Part shown: positions 1 through 11,277 of the stretch, in pieces | Numbering within the stretch: position 1 is the stretch's first letter | Layout of the letters: each line of letters opens with the position of its first letter | NCBI GenBank assembly: GCA_010645155.1 | Contig: CM021312.1 | Coordinates: 8,001,150 to 8,065,149, forward strand | DNA from: Tigriopus japonicus | Taxonomy: Eukaryota; Arthropoda; Copepoda; Harpacticoida; Harpacticidae | Length of the DNA: 64,000 bases | Direction: 5' to 3' | Notes under the pieces: model-generated | What the model saw: only the letters and a program-made list of their open reading frames with translations | The model's database searches: none | Told to the model about the DNA's origin: nothing | Translations under genes and position numbers: made by a program

Positions 1-247
1 TCAACATTATAATTCTTTTTCAAAAACTATCATTATACAATTGAGCCCATAGTTTCTGTTTAATCTGATTAAAACTTCATTTGAAATCCATTTGTTGCAT
101 GAAATTGATCTATTAGCTTTAATCCTTCACCTGTTAGCTCGTTGTCCCTCGACGGACTCAAGCGCCCATTGGTCACAGTCTGGCCATTTCGTAGTGTGTG
201 TACGTCTGTTCTTGACGATTGTGTGGGGTGATCAGTCGCTCATCAAA

Positions 248-857
248 ATGGCTGCTCGTCGTATTACCGCTTCCTCTGTAGATTGGGCCGAGTTTGCCAA
301 GAAGATCCCGCAAGCCCAGAAACCCGCATTCGCCGCCCTCAAGAACAAGCAGGACAACTATGTGCGGAAAATCGCCTCACTCCCCGAATCCCTGCCCAAG
401 ATCGACTTTGCCATCTACAAGGCCCGAGTCTCGGCAGGTGAGTTGTATGGCCATCATTGATATGTATGAACTTGTTGTTTTCAATGTCTAACCTCTCTTT
501 GTTTGTTGCATTGGCATAGCTATGGTGGAGGATTTCCAGAAGAAATACGAAGCCTTGAAGGTCCCTTACCCCAAGGACACGTTGACGGCCACAATCGAAT
601 CGCAGGCCGTGGAACAAAAGGCCGAATACGAGAAATTTGTGGCCCAATCCAAGACCCGCATCCAAGGCATCAACGAGGAGTTGGCCAAGTGGAACGCCAT
701 GATGCCCATTGAGGAGATGAATTGCGAGGAGGCTCTGACTTACGTGCCCCACTTGAATTTGGTGGTCAATCCGGATAAGCCATCCTTGTGGCCTCACGAT
801 CAGGATTACGACGAATGGCGAAAGAGGATTGAAAATATGGAAGAAAATCACCATTGA
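248..857 (+). CDS. ATPsynD: Mitochondrial ATP synthase subunit d
   Basis: Peripheral-stalk subunit d of the F1Fo ATP synthase, acting on the matrix side of the inner mitochondrial membrane. Two exons: 248-437 and 520-857, with a GCAG|GTGAGT donor and a TTGGCATAG acceptor; the split glycine/alanine codon rejoins in phase 1 to give ...RVSAAMVEDFQKKYEAL. The product is 175 residues, close to the usual 160-178. Recognisable family blocks are the N-terminal ARRITASSVDWAEFAKKIP, the KARVSA...VEDFQKKYEALKVPYPKDT junction and the C-terminal PDKPSLWPHD. The start at 248 (AAAATGG) is the first in-frame ATG and matches family starts. The downstream neighbour is on the opposite strand, so the 3' ends converge. 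No defects seen. Confidence 0.95.
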
Positions 858-927
858 GGCGTGGCTACCTAAGCTTGAGCTTAGTCCTTTAGTCTGGTAG
901 AAGATGAAAAAAAGATGCCCTTGAACC

Positions 928-933
928 AATAAA
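928..933 (+). terminator. Polyadenylation signal of ATPsynD
   Basis: AATAAA about 70 bases after the stop codon at 855-857, at the position expected for the 3' end of this mRNA. Confidence 0.6.
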
Positions 934-1409
934 TTTGATCTTATCTAGTTCACCAGAGCCGCGTGCATGATGTTCCAAGAGAGGTCAGGCTATTGAGAAA
1001 TGAAATGGCGAGACTATTACAATAACGTAACATGTATTTTTTTTGGTTCAATATTTATCACTGAATTATTATGAACTGATGGAAAAATGGCTTCTTGTAA
1101 AGTGGGAACGACATAGAGTTTCATCTGAATGTATTACACAGAAGACGATCGGGAGCAACAGGATCGAGAACAACGAACCCAGATAACAAACGAACGAGAC
1201 ACGCCTTGACATCACAACGGTCATTCCATACGGAAAAAAAGGATGCTGTGGGTTAAAGGAGGAGTAGGGGGAGGTACTTGGGAGTTGAATAGGAGCACGG
1301 GATAAATGCAATCAAAAGTTGATGTGAGTGGGAAGAGTGAAAAATATATCAAAATGTGGTATTAGTTATGATTAAATAATGATCCATTCTGGACAAAGTA
1401 AATTAGAGC

Positions 1410-3566
1410 CTATTTGGAGATCTCGCCTCCACTGGGTAAAATATGCTTGATCTTGCGGCCCAATTCAAACTTGATGCCGCCTTTAAAATCTTGAACGTCC
1501 GTCTTAAAGGATCCCTCGGACTGAACGGGGGCAGTGATTCCCAATGGACCGGATGTGGTGGCCGTGAGGGCGGCACCACTCGGTAGATTGGCCAAGTTGA
1601 CAATCCGAGGACCCGTCCCTGGTCCAGCCAGATTGCTTTGACCAAAGGTCTGTATGATGGGGGCCCCGGACACCGTGCGCTTGACCCCTGCCAAGCTAGT
1701 TCGGGCGGGCGAGTTGGCAGCCGGCGATAGAGTGTAGCTTACTTGATAGCTATTTGGGCTTGATTGTTGCTGAAGTTGGAGTTGAAGGTGTTGTTGTTGC
1801 TGTTGAATTATGCGTTGCGGCAAAGCAGCCTGAATGAGGGTCCTTGGCTGCTTGAGTTGGCCGCTTGAGTGGAATTTGAGTTCGTTAATGCGATTCGTGG
1901 GTCGAATCCTATGGTAACCACCGGCAGAAATAGCCACGCGCACAATCTTTCTCGTCAAGTATTGACTTCGATCAGCCACCAAGATCCCACCGACTCGACG
2001 GGCTCCAAAGGTGCAAACGGCCAAAGGTTTGGGGTGATCAGTGGTGTAATGTAGATTTTCATCCGTTTCCCGACCAACAATTCCGCGCTTGGAAAGACCG
2101 GGAGAGCCCAAAGACCAAGCCGTTGTTGGCGGAGATGCGGTTTGATTGGGAACTTTGGTGGTCCCACTGAGTGTGACATTCGGACGGATCCCACTTATGG
2201 TTTGGGATTGGAACCGAGAGGGGTCGATAGTATTGGGATCGATCGGCAACTGGCCTAAGACGGTATCGCCCAACGAGTTGGCCGACAGCTGAGGTTGCGG
2301 CTGCAGGAGTGATATGGATTGCGAGACTAACGAGGATGAATTAGGAGGTTGGATGACACGCACTTGAGCGGCTGCTGCCGCTGCTTGTGCGGCTTGAGCC
2401 TCTTTCACAGCCTTATGTTCGGCAACGAGCTCATCAAAAGATTTGCTACGGCCGGGAATCTTCCTCTTGAGCAGGACTGAATGGGATTTGCAGGTGAGAG
2501 CGCGGGTGCAATGACGTTTTCCATCATTATCCCAAACTCCACAATGCTTATCAGGGTGATATTCTCTTTGGGGCTTTCGCTTCTCTTTCCCTGGACTGAC
2601 CTTCTGATGGGGAGTTGACGGCGGAGTGGGATTGGGCGTTCCCTGAACTTTGATCACCGATGGACTAATTTGCATTCCGCCAGATGAGTTGGAGTTGTTG
2701 CTGCTCAGACCCGTGATGCTAGTCATAGATCCCCCCGCAGCTTGGTTCGAACAGTCCATTTCCTCCTTGACGGGATCCATTCCTCCCGATTCCACCATGG
2801 CCATTAGATCGTTCGAGAGCGAATGTGGTAACTGATCCGTATCAGGAATGCTAATGACATTGTTCGTGGTGCTATCGGCTTCCTCCATGGACAAACGAGG
2901 TTCAGAGGAAAAAGAAGATGCCATCATCTCGTCGATCTGAGACGAAATGTCTTCGGGCAGCTTCAAATCATCAGACATGGATTCGTCGGGTATTTCTGTT
3001 TTGACGTTACACACATTCATTGGTGTGTCCACACGAGAAGGCGCGAGACTAGGAGTGGTCGCCTGACTGCTACATGCGGATGATGACATTGAGTTGGACT
3101 CTTCTTTAATATCGGGTACGAATTTGGAAGAGCCCCCGGATGACCTTAGCCTATGAGATGCAGTTGATATTGATGAATTGGTGGAAGCCAAGAGTGAGGC
3201 AAAGGTAACGGGAGGTTTTCTATCACGGTCATGCCTTTGTCGAAAGTGACATTCAAAGGCTTCTATCTTCACGTATTGGCTACAATTTGAACATTGGACC
3301 AACGTGAACTCATCTGACACCGGACATAGGCCGAATATGTGCATATCCTTCTTGGGTAGCTTCATCACATCCTCGTGCTGCTTGAACTCTTCACTGGTTG
3401 AGGAGGACGGGGGTTGGGGAGAATGGGATGGGCTGGTGGATCCGGATGGAATGGGACTGGTCGATAAACTGACGGTACCCATTTCCTCGTCATCGGGATA
3501 GGTCCAATTTTGCCATGTTTTCCCGGTAAGGTTGCCTAGCAGTGCGTATGGCAAAGTGGTTGACAT
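1410..3566 (-). CDS. Ataxin-7-like protein (SAGA deubiquitinase-module anchor)
   Basis: Uninterrupted 718-residue reading frame. ATXN7/Sgf73 proteins tether the histone H2B deubiquitinase module to the SAGA co-activator in the nucleus. Visible: a C2H2-like zinc site near residues 80-112 (GLCP, CSNC, then CHFRQRH), long Ser-rich linkers, and the SCA7 domain near 330-385 (YHPDKHCGVWDNDGKRHC, then CKSHSVLLKRKIPGRSKSFDEL) with its Cys/His metal ligands present. A later conserved block is PKPLAVCTFGARRVGG (near 525). Low-complexity tracts include an alanine run after the SCA7 domain and a short glutamine run near 590-605, the region of polyQ interest in the human disease gene. The next gene on the same strand ends only 183 bases upstream. 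Absence of introns across 2.1 kb is notable. A paralogue (ATXN7L1/L2) is equally possible. Confidence 0.9.
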   Translation of the reverse strand: MSTTLPYALLGNLTGKTWQNWTYPDDEEMGTVSLSTSPIPSGSTSPSHSPQPPSSSTSEEFKQHEDVMKLPKKDMHIFGLCPVSDEFTLVQCSNCSQYVKIEAFECHFRQRHDRDRKPPVTFASLLASTNSSISTASHRLRSSGGSSKFVPDIKEESNSMSSSACSSQATTPSLAPSRVDTPMNVCNVKTEIPDESMSDDLKLPEDISSQIDEMMASSFSSEPRLSMEEADSTTNNVISIPDTDQLPHSLSNDLMAMVESGGMDPVKEEMDCSNQAAGGSMTSITGLSSNNSNSSGGMQISPSVIKVQGTPNPTPPSTPHQKVSPGKEKRKPQREYHPDKHCGVWDNDGKRHCTRALTCKSHSVLLKRKIPGRSKSFDELVAEHKAVKEAQAAQAAAAAAQVRVIQPPNSSSLVSQSISLLQPQPQLSANSLGDTVLGQLPIDPNTIDPSRFQSQTISGIRPNVTLSGTTKVPNQTASPPTTAWSLGSPGLSKRGIVGRETDENLHYTTDHPKPLAVCTFGARRVGGILVADRSQYLTRKIVRVAISAGGYHRIRPTNRINELKFHSSGQLKQPRTLIQAALPQRIIQQQQQHLQLQLQQQSSPNSYQVSYTLSPAANSPARTSLAGVKRTVSGAPIIQTFGQSNLAGPGTGPRIVNLANLPSGAALTATTSGPLGITAPVQSEGSFKTDVQDFKGGIKFELGRKIKHILPSGGEISK

Positions 3567-3749
3567 ATTGGATTTCTATTTAACGTTCTATTCTTGGTTT
3601 TTATGAATCTGAAACAAAAAAGGCAAAGAAGATAAGACATGAGATAAAGCGGCAGCAAACAAGTACGTCCTATCGTTGCTTGAAATGAATGAATACAGTC
3701 TCGCAAAGAGGGTCAAAATACAACATCGCGTACTTAGTGAGTCAGTAAT

Positions 3750-4832
3750 TTACACATCGGCAATTTTTTGACCGTAAGCAAAACTGTGCCCAGAGAGTGC
3801 CACAAAATGATGAACTTCTAGGAGGGGCACAGTTATAGCTTTAGGTCGAGGGACATTTTGAATGGACCCGTCACCACAGTTGCCATGCTCATTCCATCCC
3901 CAGGCCAAGAGTGTTCCCTCTGTGGTCAAGGCAAGATTATGCTCGTAGCCGGCGCTGATGTCCTCCACGTTGGGCAAAATGGCCACATTTTGATCCAAAC
4001 TCCGCCCCAATTGTTCATATGTATTTCTGCCCCAGGTGTGCAACGTTTTGTCTTCTTTCAGGGCAAGAACGTGGGTCCAGCCCACCGACAACTTCACATA
4101 TTTCTCACGAGTGATCTCAGCCACACTTGAACTTTGATCGGCCGTCCGATGGCCTAATTGTCCATGTTTATTTTCTCCGCAGCCATATACCCCATCAGTT
4201 GTATTGAAAATGGAATGATTTTGGCCAGCGTGAATATTCACAATGTCCAGTCCCAAAGTGGGTATTAATTGGGGAACTGGAATACCCAAAGGTTCGGCTT
4301 GTCCTAATTGTCCTTTCCGGTTACTTCCACATCCCCAAACTGTCCCATCTCGGCGAAGAAATAAACTATGACGCATGCCTGCAACCACAGACTTGATGTC
4401 GCTCAATGGCGGAATCAAAGTGAAGGTCGTCATCATATTGGTGACGAATCCCAATTGTCCAAAGGCATTGGAGCCGCATGCCAGAACTCGGCCATCTACG
4501 GTCAACGCCAAGCTAAAGTCCCACCCGCAAGCAATATCCTTTAGTGGGGTATCAACACAAATTCGCGAGAAGCCTCTTCTATCATGGCGGTCTTGGAGGC
4601 CCAATTGGCCTTTATTATTCCATCCCGCGCCCCATAGCGATCCATCATTGGTCAGAATAAATGTATGCCCACCCCCGCCTACAATCTTGGCCACGCTTCC
4701 TCCTGAGGGCCAATCCACGCCCACTGGCGTGGGTGTTTCACATTGCTCGAACGTGCGCCCCATTCCCAATTGTCCGTAATTGTTGGCCCCCCAACCATAA
4801 AGCGAAAAGGGACTGTTGTGGGCGGGAGCCAT
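3750..4832 (-). CDS. Sergef: RCC1-repeat protein, SERGEF (DelGEF)-like
   Basis: 360-residue seven-bladed RCC1-type beta-propeller in one exon. Repeats begin at GWGANNYGQLGMG and recur about every 50 residues (GAGWNNKGQLG, ACGSNAFGQLG, GCGSNRKGQLG, GCGENKHGQLG, TWGRNTYEQLG, AWGWNEHGNCGDG). The strings ACGWDFSLALTVDGRVL, GWTHVLALKEDKTLHTWG and YEHNLALTTEGTLLAWGWNE are close to those of secretion-regulating guanine nucleotide exchange factor rather than of RCC1 itself. Human SERGEF is somewhat longer (about 458 residues), so this is a compact version. Its Sec5/exocyst link is family knowledge, not shown here. The ATG at 4832 lies just before the first blade. It sits upstream of the ataxin-7-like gene on the same strand. 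Confidence 0.88.
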   Translation of the reverse strand: MAPAHNSPFSLYGWGANNYGQLGMGRTFEQCETPTPVGVDWPSGGSVAKIVGGGGHTFILTNDGSLWGAGWNNKGQLGLQDRHDRRGFSRICVDTPLKDIACGWDFSLALTVDGRVLACGSNAFGQLGFVTNMMTTFTLIPPLSDIKSVVAGMRHSLFLRRDGTVWGCGSNRKGQLGQAEPLGIPVPQLIPTLGLDIVNIHAGQNHSIFNTTDGVYGCGENKHGQLGHRTADQSSSVAEITREKYVKLSVGWTHVLALKEDKTLHTWGRNTYEQLGRSLDQNVAILPNVEDISAGYEHNLALTTEGTLLAWGWNEHGNCGDGSIQNVPRPKAITVPLLEVHHFVALSGHSFAYGQKIADV

Positions 4833-5698
4833 AACTGACCTAATTCCAGAAGAACAGCTGGTGGGTGGTCAGGCCGGTCAGGAGGTCAAGCACGTTCCAA
4901 GTGCGTTTGGGAGAGGATCTGAACCAATGTGGACAATCATCCCCCTGATACAATGGCACGGTGATGGACTGACTACCTCTGCACCACCATCGACCTAACC
5001 ATCATGATCATCGTCATCCAGCAGAGCAACAGCAACGTGGTCCCAGTTGCACAAGGGCACAAATGTGGGATGCGGAAGTCGAGGCCCAAGAGAAGAGAAG
5101 CTAAACAGCTGGACTGGAGCACTCACTCAAGGTGGTGCCGTTAGGTGCTTAGTGCTTAGTCAGCGGTGCTCTTCTCTTCTCTTCTCTCGATCACCGCCGT
5201 TCTCGCTGGTACAGTTCATGGCAATCACGAGGCCGGTGGGTGGGATGATGATGGGCAGCGGCCCATCAGCCCAATCAACCATATCACGATGCTTCCTTGG
5301 ACGTGGTTGGGCTTGATGTGCTTGCTGCCTTATCTTTTTGTACTAGACTACTTCTACACAGGCACAACTGCACGCACACACGTAGGAACGCGGAGCAAGA
5401 GCAGGTTTTCATCATGTTATTGCGTCGTCTTTTCTGATGAACAATTTGCCGGTTTGTGGAGAATTGAGGTCCTTGGTATGTCACAGATTGGCTTGAGATT
5501 TATTGAAAAAGATGTGAATATTACCTGAATGAATGTGGCGAAGAGTTCTTGTGGGTTGGTGTTTTGTTGATCCCGTCGATTTTCGGGAGTTCCAAGAGAA
5601 AGAGTCACCCGAGGAGCTCTTGGCGTCTCTTTCCCTCTTTCTCGCCTTGTTTCTTCCTTGGATGGAGTTCCGTCCACTCTGCGAGGTTTCCGAACGGC

Positions 5699-5740
5699 AG
5701 GCAGGCACGCACGCACGCACGCTCGGACGCACGCACGCAG
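5699..5740. repeat. (ACGC)n microsatellite
   Basis: Imperfect GCAC/ACGC tetranucleotide tract with one interruption (GCTCGG). It generates spurious arginine/alanine-rich ORFs on both strands. Confidence 0.85.
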
Positions 5741-6474
5741 ACCAATCAATGTCTTTCTTTTGGTGCACTGCCACGCTGGAACAATTCAACAGCTATGCTA
5801 ACTCCGGCTGATGGGCAGACTCTGGCCAGATAAGAACGAACGAGCACAGAACCGAGATCAAAACTCGGACCGGAACGAGTTGGACTCGGTTGACTCTTGC
5901 TGAAGGACTGCTCACCCGAGGACGCGTGTTGTACTGACGCATATTCTGAAACGACCCTAGGGAGGGCTCACCTTGGCAGAGAATTCTTAAATGGTGGGAG
6001 AGATTACCGTATCAATTTACAGACCTGCTGCTGTTACCAGTCTAGGCTTGCCAAAATATTGCCTGTATTTTCAAGGGTCAGATTTTCGAAATATGTTGCA
6101 TTTAAGACCGAGGGCACGGATTATGTGTGTTGAAGAGTTTAGAGAGTACATACAAAACACTAGAACAAATTGGAAACATGCAATTAAACAAATTATTTCC
6201 TTTTATGTTTAGTTGCCACAAGAACATGTCTCTTCTGGGCATCTGTATATTCCAAGACATATTGAAGCTTTTTTTTTGATATTGAGTCTTCTGATCTGGA
6301 AGATAACTCATCTGCAGCACTACAGAAATCTAAAATACTGAATGAGTTGTCATCATATTGTGGTAGCTCAGAGCTGGCGCACAGTCTTTCCCATCCACAA
6401 GCTGGGGTTTGCACCTCCATGAGGGTTTTTTGGTAGAAACATTTTTGAGTAAAAAGGGGTTGATTTCCATATTT

Positions 6475-6537
6475 TTAGGTAAGATTAGGTTAAGTTAAGT
6501 CAGGTTAGGTTTGGTTCAGTTAAGTTTAGTTTAGGTA
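6475..6537 (+). repeat. Degenerate TTAGG-like tract
   Basis: About 60 bases made of TTAGGT, TTAAGT and TTTAGT words in tandem. The motif matches the arthropod telomere repeat TTAGG, but with substitutions. It could be an interstitial telomere-like seed or just a GT-rich pentamer microsatellite. Confidence 0.5.
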
Positions 6538-8297
6538 ATCTATGCTCTCCCCTGTTGACAATATAGATGACAGTATGATGTCATCTCCCAGATCGGAAGA
6601 CAGTTAGGGGCCATATTCGAAGACAGGCGTTCCTGATTCAAGATCATGATTCTGGTTTGGAAGAGCCCCTATAAATTCATTTAACAAAATTTCGGTAGAA
6701 GCAATAGAACATGCTTATTTTCGGAAAATGTCATGATTTGCCACTCCATCTTCAAGTTGTGCAGATGAGAAAGGCACTCAAGCATTAAACGTGCATAAAT
6801 CTTAGTTTTTTCTCACTTTCATGCTCATCATAAGTAGACATCTTCCGAACTTTTTTCCCGCCAAAAAAAGGGTGGCGAAATCCTAGCAGAAGTTGGAACA
6901 AAGAGAATAAAATTTTGAAACAGAATGCCATATCATTAATGACTAATGTGATGTTAAATTGTTAGACATTTATACGTAAAATTATGCAGTACAAATAACA
7001 CTTTTTAAACTTTTGAGGTTTGGTCTCTACTTCCTATACACCAATAATTTAAGGACTTGATGGAAAACTAGCTTTGCTGAGATAGACGCTAAAATCACTT
7101 TTTTGAATTCAAAAAGTAGCAGAGCACCTTGCCTTTATGCATTCATATATGATCAATCATGGTACTAGTGATTTTCAATCCACCTTCAAGCTGAGATTGA
7201 TCGCATCATTTAAGCTTTAGAATAATCCAAGAAGGTGTTGAACTGTGTGGGCCACCTTATAACAAAGTTGTCACTTTAAAAAATGCACCTTATCTTCTAT
7301 CTTTTCATTAACAACCCCTCTAGTTCTTTAAAAACTGGGCACCAAAAGCAGCGTGCAAAAAAAAGAATTCGTCTGATTCAATACTTCACTCATTTAGCTC
7401 AAATGACAAAATCCTGATACCTGACTGAAGTGTCTACAGGAAAAGGCTCACAATGGACTTGAAGAGAAACTTTAGTATTTAAGAATTATGCATTGATAAT
7501 TATCATACTAAGTTGCAGTAGAATGATGAGAATGAGTCCAAAACATTAGTGCTCGTTTAATCTGAATTTCCTTTTTGGGTTTTCAAAAATATTCACAAAC
7601 ATTTGAATTCACATCCTGTCTGCTAGCCGTCTTATCTGCTCTTGCCGCAACACTCTCCTCCTAGTAATACCACACCACCGCGATCCCACGGTATTTTCAA
7701 CTATGGCGGCTTGAGGCAGTGTCAATCACCATAAGAGACAAGCGCAACAATTACTGATGGGAAGCAAATAAATGCTTTAACTATTATCTTTGATTCATCC
7801 TTCAAAACGAAGTAATTCCTAATCCGATCTCACTGGATTGTTGGTGCAGGTTTTACTATAAGGAATTTTTCAATTTGGTCCAAGTTTTTAAGAAGCGTGT
7901 TTTGATAAATGGGCATAATCAGTGCCCAATGGCTGCTTTCCAATGGCTGCTTTCCAATAATGGCTGCTTTTCGATGGCTACTTTTTCCTTCATTGCAAGA
8001 GCCTGCAATTTTTCCATTATTACCATACAATTAGTCATTCAGTTTAAAATTATGATTTGCTTACTCCGCGAGGTGTCATTTTGATCACTTGAGAATTTGA
8101 CGGCTTTGCCTCCATTGAAAAGATTTTGATTAGTGTTGAATGAATCAAACAAACGCATTCAAATCAGTGTCAACTTTTTTGAGAGCCTGAAACGGAAAAG
8201 AAATTGTTCATGCATGCTACTTTCTCAAAACAAAATCGTTCCTCTTTTTGGCTTTTTTCGAAAATCTCTAAAGAACGATCGCTCGAACTTTCATTAA

Positions 8298-8486
8298 ATG
8301 ATTCCTTCTGGACAGCATGGGCTTCGAGCTCATTTCAGCACAGTAACACGGTTGACCATATTGAGCAGATTAAGATTATTGACGGGCTTGAAAGCCAAGC
8401 GAGCGAGTTTTGTTGATTTAGTCTATCTTGACTTTGCCAAGGTCTTTGATAAGGTAGATCATGGCCTTTTGCTCAATCAACTCTAA
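8298..8486 (+). pseudogene. LINE reverse transcriptase fragment
   Basis: Short frame reading PSGQHGLRAHFSTVTRL, then VYLDFAKVFDKVDHGLLLNQL. The second string is the classic LINE (Jockey/CR1/RTE type) RT motif A region, with the catalytic aspartate in YLDFAKVFD. The first corresponds to the usual FRPGRST.. block. A stop follows and no YADD block is seen downstream, so this is a truncated non-LTR retrotransposon relic. Confidence 0.8.
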
Positions 8487-9154
8487 AGAATTCCCAAACC
8501 CGTAGTATGTGGTTGCCAAAACGATATAAAATGGATATATTTAGAAAAGATGATACATAAAGGTAAGTTTATGAATATATTATTTTCTGAAAGATAGTTC
8601 ACATCCTGGAGGATGGTGCGGGAAGCCGGTAAGGTAAGTGGTCAATGTGCTAAAGTGAAGGGTGTGGAGGTCGAAGTGGAAATGCCGGGGATTGGTTTCT
8701 CATGAGCACGAAGTAAAGTAGGAACGTGGTTAGGTGTCATCAGTCGAGTTTAGGATTCGCCAAACTCAGAGTTTAGGCCAAGGTTGAGACGCTAGGCCAA
8801 GGCAGGGCTGCCAGATGGCGGTATGGGGCGCCAGATTTTGGTGTATCTGGCGGTTTGAGGCCTCGTTTGGCGGCGAGATCTTTTTTTGGCGGGACAGAAA
8901 ATCTGGCGGTATTTTGGTTGTTTACCCCATAGTTTGGCGGAAGGATTTTTTACTTTGGCGGGCACGAACATTTTGACAGGTTTCTGGCGGTTCTTATTTG
9001 AAAATCGGAAATTTGGCGTATTTAAATTGGAGTTTAAGATTAGTTGAAACACAATTTGTTACGCTGATTCCAGCACGATTCAGCGCTATTTGGTTCACTC
9101 CTCAAGAGAGTTCAAAGTTGAAAAAAAAAATGTGTGACCAGCTTTTGACTTATG

Positions 9155-9615
9155 CAAGGATTTCGAAAAATAATGGATTGAGGTCGAAGCTTTGTTATGA
9201 CTAGTCTTGGTCACCCAGGGTGATGATCAAGTGGGCTTAAAGTATGCTCAAATAAGAAATGGTATTCATTTTCTGGATCTTGTTGGTCAAATTTCAACTT
9301 TAAAACTTAGCAATAACTAAAACTGCCACTGAAAACTTGCTTTAAACATATTTCGAAGGATATTTGTATTTCCTCTCCCCTTAATCAAAAGCACTTTTTT
9401 CGATCTTCGAGTTCCAGTTTGATCCCGGTTTGATCATGCTCAAAAAAAGGAGGAAGCTGCTCATCTGCTTTCCAACTGTTTCCAACACAACCAAAAACTG
9501 TCCTTAGAGGCTGTTGGTAAAATCAGGCTGAATTGGCAGCGTGCCTTAGTAGCTGTGACCAAGGATAGTCATAACAAAAAGCTGCGACATTTGTCCATAT
9601 CTAAAGATGTCCTTG
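9155..9615. mobile_element. Non-autonomous element, CAAGGA family, copy 1
   Basis: 461-bp element starting CAAGGATTTCG and ending AGATGTCCTTG (terminal CAAGGA inverted), flanked by 7-bp duplications ACTTATG at 9148-9154 and 9616-9622. A near-identical 439-bp copy lies at 57451-57889 with a different duplication, which fixes the boundaries independently. There is no coding capacity; ORFs that cross it are spurious. Confidence 0.88.
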
Positions 9616-9845
9616 ACTTATGTGACAATTTCTTTCTATACCACCTTTTTTATTGGTGCCTGCTGTTTCAGCCAAAGAACAAAAAGTAGCTTCTATATAA
9701 TGAGAACTTTTCTTAGAAAGCTATGTATAGATGACAAACCAGTTTGCGTTGAGCAAACAGTTGATGGCATGCAATGCTCGCACGCCGTGCTCATCCCCGG
9801 AAATAGATCAGCCGATCTATTTCCTAATAATTGCGTTTACAAATT

Positions 9846-9988
9846 AGGGATGGGTGACACCGGCAATTTTGACATCGACACCGACACCGGAAGGTTGACA
9901 CCGACACTGACACCGACACCAGTGTCGAAGTTTCCCATCGACACCAGCGGTGTCGACACTGACACCAATGACGACACCGACACCAGTA
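9846..9988. repeat. Degenerate GACACC hexamer repeat
   Basis: Runs of GACACC and related hexamers (GACACT, GACATC), with the inverse GGTGTC also embedded. Both strands stay open and give Thr/Asp or Arg/Cys-rich peptides; I read these as artefacts of the repeat. Confidence 0.75.
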
Positions 9989-10964
9989 GTTCATAATAGT
10001 ATTTGGGGTCAAAAAATCATCCAAAGTTTTATCAATTACATTGACCCTATTTGGTAACCTTTGAACCAAATGAAAAGTAAGAATCTGATAGCTTTCCTGG
10101 TTGGAATAGCTTACTACTAGGGCCCGGAATTATATTCTTTTCATACTATTCCTCCAATTTCACTCATTTTTCTAATACTTTGAGGAAACTGTTTTGAGGA
10201 AAAACTAAGTATTTCTATATCATTTTGGCCAAAAAAAAATATGCAAAATGAATGGGTTTGTTAATCACAATAGGGTTAATCCAAAATGAATCGAAGATTC
10301 CAAAATGTCTGCAAACAGCATTTATACCAAAATCAAACATTTGCAACCAAAACTACCATCTTATACGTAAAAATGCGATGCCTATAGGGGAAAATTGAAA
10401 ACTCTATCGTTAAATCCATTTGGTGTCAAGTGCCCCTCCAACAAAAATCCATCATATTTTACACATGTTGGGTAGATTGGTGTACACAGACAAAATTGCC
10501 AAAAAGTGGCTTTGTCATGAATAGTTATGAATAGAGCTGCCGAAAATATTTAATTTTGAAGGCCAAACATTTAAATACCATTTAAGAAAAACATCGAAAT
10601 ATTTAAACAAATATTTAAATCACAACCAAATATTTAAAAGAAATACTTAAATTTGTAAGGAGTTTTTGGAGCAATATATGGGCATTTTTGAAGTTTTGAT
10701 TAAAAATCCATATATATTGCTTAAAAATTGGCAATGGCGGAAATATAAGTGAACAAACTTTTTAGTTCAGCGCTAAAAAATCATATCGGGCAATGGAAAT
10801 TGCTTATTCTTGACAGTCCTTATATTTTCTCTACATTTATTTTACAAGCAATAGATTTTGCAACCATACTTCGATGGTTTCAGGCCAAGCAATAGAGTTT
10901 GCAACTATACTGCGATGGTTTCAGGCCAAGCAATAGAGTTTACAACCATACTTCGATGGTTTAA

Positions 10965-11036
10965 CTCTTTCAGGACGAAAGAACAGGAAACAAGTAACGC
11001 GTTTGGGTGTTACAACACCCAATTGTCCTGAAAGGG
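10965..11036. mobile_element. 72-bp TTAA-flanked mini-element, copy 1
   Basis: Starts CTCTTTCAGGAC and ends GTCCTGAAAGGG, bounded on both sides by TTAA (10961-10964 and 11037-11040). TTAA duplication and CYCTTT ends are typical of piggyBac-derived MITEs. It contains an inner GGGTGTTACAACACCC palindrome. Confidence 0.7.
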
Positions 11037-11205
11037 TTAAGGCCAAGCAATAGAGTTTGCAACCATACTTCGATGGTTTCAGGCCAAGCAATAGAGTTTG
11101 CAACTATACTGCGATGGTTTCAGGCCAAGCAATAGAGTTTGCAACTATACTGCGATGGTTTCAGGCCAAGCAATAGAGTTTGCAACCATATTCTCGATGG
11201 TTTAA

Positions 11206-11277
11206 CTCTTTCAGGACGAAAGAACAGGAAACAAGTAACGGGTTTGGGTGTTACAACACCCAATTGTCCTGAAAGAG
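11206..11277. mobile_element. 72-bp TTAA-flanked mini-element, copy 2
   Basis: Same element as copy 1 with a couple of substitutions (the end here is GTCCTGAAAGAG, giving a better terminal repeat). TTAA at 11202-11205 and 11278-11281. Its position in the minisatellite unit is the same as copy 1, so it probably spread by unit duplication rather than by a second transposition. Confidence 0.7.

Larger units (their letters stand above)
4833..8297. other. No recognisable gene; simple repeats
   Basis: Presumably holds the promoter of the SERGEF-like gene near 4850-5000. No ORF here resembles a known protein. Small patterned tracts are listed separately (ACGC repeat, TTAGG-like tract). Near 7925-7975 an imperfect 14-16-bp unit around AATGGCTGCTTTCC is repeated three times. 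Confidence 0.5.

Noticed and set aside
4375..4779. Plus-strand ORFs antisense to the SERGEF-like and ataxin-7-like genes
   Set aside because: Shadows of strongly supported minus-strand genes.
5417..5833. Overlapping ORFs around the ACGC repeat
   Set aside because: Created by the (ACGC)n microsatellite.
6588..6605. AGATCGGAAGACAG resembles a sequencing adapter start
   Set aside because: Diverges after AGATCGGAAGA and has no flanking adapter sequence; chance match.
9824..10069. Open frames on both strands over the GACACC tract
   Set aside because: Low-complexity hexamer repeat keeps all frames open; no domain.
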